DNA from: Monoplex corrugatus
Lineage: Eukaryota; Mollusca; Gastropoda; Littorinimorpha; Ranellidae
Assembly (NCBI GenBank): GCA_030674185.1
Contig: JAPXFY010000013.1
Span: 48,657,464 to 48,721,463, forward strand
DNA length: 64,000 bases
Reading direction: 5' to 3'
The notes under the pieces are model-generated. The model was not told the origin of the DNA, made no database searches, and worked only from the letters and a program-made list of their open reading frames with translations. Shown piece by piece: positions 60,370-64,000 of this stretch. Made by a program: the position numbers and the translations under genes. How positions within the stretch are numbered: the first letter of the stretch is position 1; every line of letters begins with the position of its first letter.

Positions 60370-62480
60370 TGATCACTATGAGTGATTTGAATGCCGACCA
60401 GGAATTGTTCACCTTGGTGGGCGATGAGAGTGCTGGTGAAAAAAGAAATCCATGCTTTAAGACTGAACGATTTTCATTGATCTTCAAGGCAATGAGGGAG
60501 AAGTCGGTTCAATCCAAGATCGGCTGGTCTCTGCCATGAACAAAAACAACCCTTTTTGCTTTAGTCTTGCTGCTCTTTCATCCAAGACCCAGAAGTGGAA
60601 GAAATCAGCTGGCTCATGCTCCTTCTGCAATGTCTTCTAAGACTTTGTTTGAGAATAGTCCCAGCTCTTGCCGCCGTTCCAGCTGGATGAATCACTAGCA
60701 TCTCGGACGAAGGAATGTCATGACTGCCCACCTTTGCAATTTTTTTTCTTCCCCATTTTTGAACACAACTATTTCCCTGGTCTGTGGCTCAGTTGTCCAT
60801 ATAAGAGGAAATGGATCACAAGCGGGGCCCCTCAGGTGTGCCCCCTTGTTTCTTTCTAACATTCCCTGTTTGTTTTTGTGTCATGAGAATGAGAACCAAA
60901 TCTCTTTTCCCGTACTTTGACGAGGAGACAATACCCACCCACTCTTATCAACTGGATTATTTCGGAAGTTTTTGGTGGAATTAAGTTGAGAATCAGGAAT
61001 CGGATTTCCCAAACCCTCACGTAGTCTGCTTATTGATTCTTGGGGTTATCGTCTATTTGGAACTATCTATAGCACTCGAGACCACTTGTTTGCTGTAACC
61101 ACCAGGACCACCATAAATCTTTGTCTCCACCCTGAAGGGATGAAGCCCATTCCCTGATGCACACCTCCTGTTTCCTCCAGAGGGAGAGACTGTCTCTAGA
61201 CGCATTCCCCCACTGGGGCCGGGGCTAGTGTCCCTGCCCATGAGCTGTGCAAGGACCACCCTTATCCCTGGTCAGCCTGGGAAGAGGATCTAATGCAAGC
61301 CTGCTGGCACTCAGGGTTATCTGCATTCCTAATCAACTGGGAAGTGGGACGGCTCTGTTGCAATACCCAGGGAGCCTACTACCCCACTCAAAGCCTGAGG
61401 ATCTTCCAAGGGGCAACTGAACATTTGTTTCATGCTCACGAGAGGGGATGTCTTACTACGAGGTTCCCATTGGCGATCCGGGCAAAGTGTACCGTTGCCT
61501 GCCAGGTATTGGATATATTCAGGTATCGATCTGGTGGTACACGACTTCTCTGCGAGGGAACACCATTCCAACTTGAGCCTGACCAGAGACCCACACATGT
61601 GCATCCTTTCCAGAGATGCTGGTTACTTTCAGAGGGGCATGAGGGCCCATTATTTGGGCACCCTGGTCAGTAGAGAGACCCCGGCATCACCAGAACTACC
61701 TAAGGTATCCCCTTCTGCAGGCTAGAAATCCCCTTCCCCTGACAGGGGATCGACTCGACTTAGGAGTTAGGATGACTCCCTCTCTCCCAGCATCACGATG
61801 GCTCACTCTCTCCCAGGGTCAGTCACATACCACCGTCCTCAAACTCCCTCGATGTCCCTACATCAGCCATTGAGTTGCTAGAGACATACATCCTATATAA
61901 GGTCATGCAGATCCAGCTGCAAACGAATTATGCATATGAAACATACCACTACTTAATGGCTACCTGGCTGAACCTGTCTCTCAGTGTCTCTCTTGGAGTC
62001 ACAGATCTCTGCCCAGAGCCTGCTACAGATCCAACACCCTTCCAAATTGCGGGACATCGAGATCAAGACTGCACAACTAGTACAGGATTCCTTTGAAATC
62101 CCTTTGCCTCGATCAGACATTCTGTCCACTCCATCAGCCATACCTGTGGATAAGTTCCCAAATGTTTCCCCCTATAAAACTTTACTGACCCTTCACCCTG
62201 ATTCTGTCTTCAAGCATTCTGAAGTTTTGTCAGAGGATTTAGTCCTGTTTTCCCACTGGACGAAGCAGCAGGGAAGTTTCAGTCTTTTTCTCCTATTTTT
62301 GTATTTGGTGTTTGTTTGTGATCTTACATTCACGCTTGACAAAGGCCAGTTGGCCGAAAATTTGCGCCTGTCTTATCTTGTATGAAATACGCGTTTGGAT
62401 TCTATTTTCGTGTTTTTCTGGTTCCTGTTTGTTTGAATGCGGGCAGTCGCACTTGTTTTGGATTTAGAGGACTGGTTGTA
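60370..62480 (+). other. Decayed retroelement-like block, unidentified
   Basis: The stretch is GC-richer than its surroundings and has short broken plus-strand frames, for example one starting MSDLNADQELFTLVG near 60377, without a continuous gene. The end (62340-62466) contains GACAAAGGCCAGTTGGCCGA and TTCCTGTTTGTTTGAATGCG; related pieces lie at 26905-26945 and 5629-5682. This suggests the tail of a dispersed element. I do not recognise a catalytic domain with confidence. Confidence 0.35.
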
Positions 62481-62722
62481 GCTGGCTTCTCAGAGTTGCC
62501 CTTCAGTCGCCCATCTGAACTTCCAAACGTTGGCAGACTGACTGGGACAAATTGGCCTAGCTTATTTTGCTAGCTTGCTTGACTGCAAAAATTAATGTCC
62601 TTTTGCATGGCCTCTGTTCCATGCTACCCGAGGTGAATGCCTCACCAGACGAGTCACCAGACCCAGTAGTCACCACCAGGACTTACACGCTGTAGATCCT
62701 AGGTCGCAACATTGTAGATTCC

Positions 62723-63013
62723 ATGACCTGTGTCATGCACTCTGCGTCCAGGCTCTGGCTCAGCACCATCTTTGCCAGGCGGGAAGTTGCTCATTCTTCC
62801 CGAGGACTGTCAGGGACTGGAACAGTTTGCACCCCGAGGTCATCTCCTCAGCCTCGGTGGAGTGCTTCAAGTCCCGAATCTGACAGCCAGCCCTCCTCCC
62901 CCTCCTCTACCACCACCACCCCACCCCCAAAGCCCCCCACTGCCAGTTCTACATACCAGCATCCTAGCCAGTGGAAACCCCCAGTTCTATACACATCAGA
63001 ACCATCAAAATGA
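62723..63013 (+). other. Open frame of uncertain meaning, Pro/Ser-rich
   Basis: Two overlapping plus-strand frames (96 and 118 codons) run through a CCTCC/CCACC-rich tract. Low complexity explains the lack of stops; no domain is recognised. Confidence 0.2.
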
Positions 63014-63239
63014 TGATGGTGGATGTTCAAAGAAAGAAGAAAGAAGAAGAAGTGTTCTTGAAAGCCTCCAAGCTGTTGGTGAATGATTACTTAGCCCTCA
63101 AGCTAACCCTCCCCGCCCCCAGTCTCAGTCTGTATTTGTACACTATACTCAATTCTTCTTAAGCCATAGGACTGGTAAGACAGACAGATAAACAAACACG
63201 TGGATAGAGGCAGATTTGAATAGAGAGATGAACATGCCA

Positions 63240-63269
63240 CAAATTATACTGATGCAGATAGATCGATAA

Positions 63270-63306
<37 letters not shown>

Positions 63307-63330
63307 TAGATAGATATATAGATAGATCAA
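63240..63330. repeat. (GACA)n/(GATA)n tetranucleotide repeat
   Basis: GACA units followed by GATA units. Confidence 0.9.
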
Positions 63331-64000
63331 TGGATTTAATTGAAACAGATGAAAATTCTAACCACATTAGACATGGATAAATAAAATTGAATGACACCCC
63401 CCACTCAAACTTGAATGACACCCCCCCCCCTCCCACAAAACACACACAAAGAAAAGTATATAAACGATATAGTCAGTTTATCAAAATTGCTAGATGTACA
63501 TAATTAGACAACTAGGCAACTAGATAGATAATTAAATAAACAGGATGGAGATAGATCGACAAACAAAAATAACAGGATTGTATTGTCTGCCCGGAATGGG
63601 ATCTGTGTATGCCCAGCGTGACGGTGTAGGGGACACAACTGTTATTAAATAAAATACGAATGTCAGGAAAGTGATTTCCCTTCTTCTTCAAAGTCGACCT
63701 GTCTTGAAGTGTTTCCTGTTTGAGTTGAAAGCGAAACATGTCTTCCTTCACGCCGATTGTTTACTGAAACACAGAATTTGGCTCTCGTGGAATGCGGTCA
63801 TTGTTAAGAGCTAGTGATACGTTACTGAGAGATCTGTAAGGAAAATGTATGTTGCCCTCTTTTACATTCACCCTCGTTTCTCTCCCTTTGCTTTGAATTT
63901 GAAATTTTGCCAAACTGGATTTTTAAAATTTTGATCTCTTCGTTCGTCTCTTGGCGTTCATCTTTTTTAGCCTTTGAAATCCGTTCGGTCTAGAAAATTG
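63330..64000. other. Unannotated 3' edge
   Basis: Low-complexity C tracts and AT-rich DNA. No gene recognised. Confidence 0.45.

Noticed and set aside
62723..63086. Pro-rich open frames as a host gene
   Set aside because: Low-complexity CCACC tract with overlapping open frames and no domain.

Overview
The window is animal nuclear DNA: intron-rich, AT-leaning and full of dinucleotide microsatellites, SINE-, LINE- and piggyBac-type repeats. Gene content and repeats fit a lophotrochozoan invertebrate, most plausibly a gastropod mollusc. That placement is inference; the sequence alone does not fix a species.

The backbone is one large plus-strand gene for an insulin/IGF-family receptor tyrosine kinase (InR). 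It enters the window already inside the gene. Twenty-two coding exons with mutually compatible splice phases can be read from 264 to a stop codon at 47315-47317. In order they encode the end of the furin-like cysteine-rich region, the second L domain, three fibronectin type III domains with the insert region (CCPCPK motif, alpha-CT helix and an RLKR furin site), the transmembrane helix, an NPGY juxtamembrane motif, the full tyrosine kinase domain and an acidic, low-complexity C-tail ending in a YSHM (YXXM) PI3-kinase docking motif. Exon 9 carries a one-frame discontinuity just before the alpha-CT helix. A long 3' untranslated/downstream region follows.

The introns host a dense transposon fauna. 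The best preserved is a complete piggyBac element (28322-32117) with a TTAA target duplication, 12-bp terminal repeats and an uninterrupted transposase made of two exons; its intron has filled with CA repeats. It sits inside an older L2/CR1-like LINE. At least three more TTAA-bounded elements look like internally deleted piggyBac relatives, plus one weaker candidate. A separate family of nested hairpin MITEs also starts and ends in TTAA. Other residents are an endonuclease/RT-type LINE with a (GAT)n tail (one copy with a 10-bp target duplication), a tRNA-headed SINE family almost always antisense to InR, a Tc/pogo-type MITE, a hAT-like MITE and many satellites.

The most unusual pattern is that intronic tandem repeats end exactly at the 3' splice sites of four InR exons (4, 18, 20, 21). 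The largest, before exon 18, is about 28 copies of the intron-exon junction itself, which yields a long array of decoy splice acceptors. Downstream of about 57 kb there is no convincing host gene: AT-rich low-complexity DNA, a decayed retroelement-like block (about 60.3-62.5 kb) and simple repeats.
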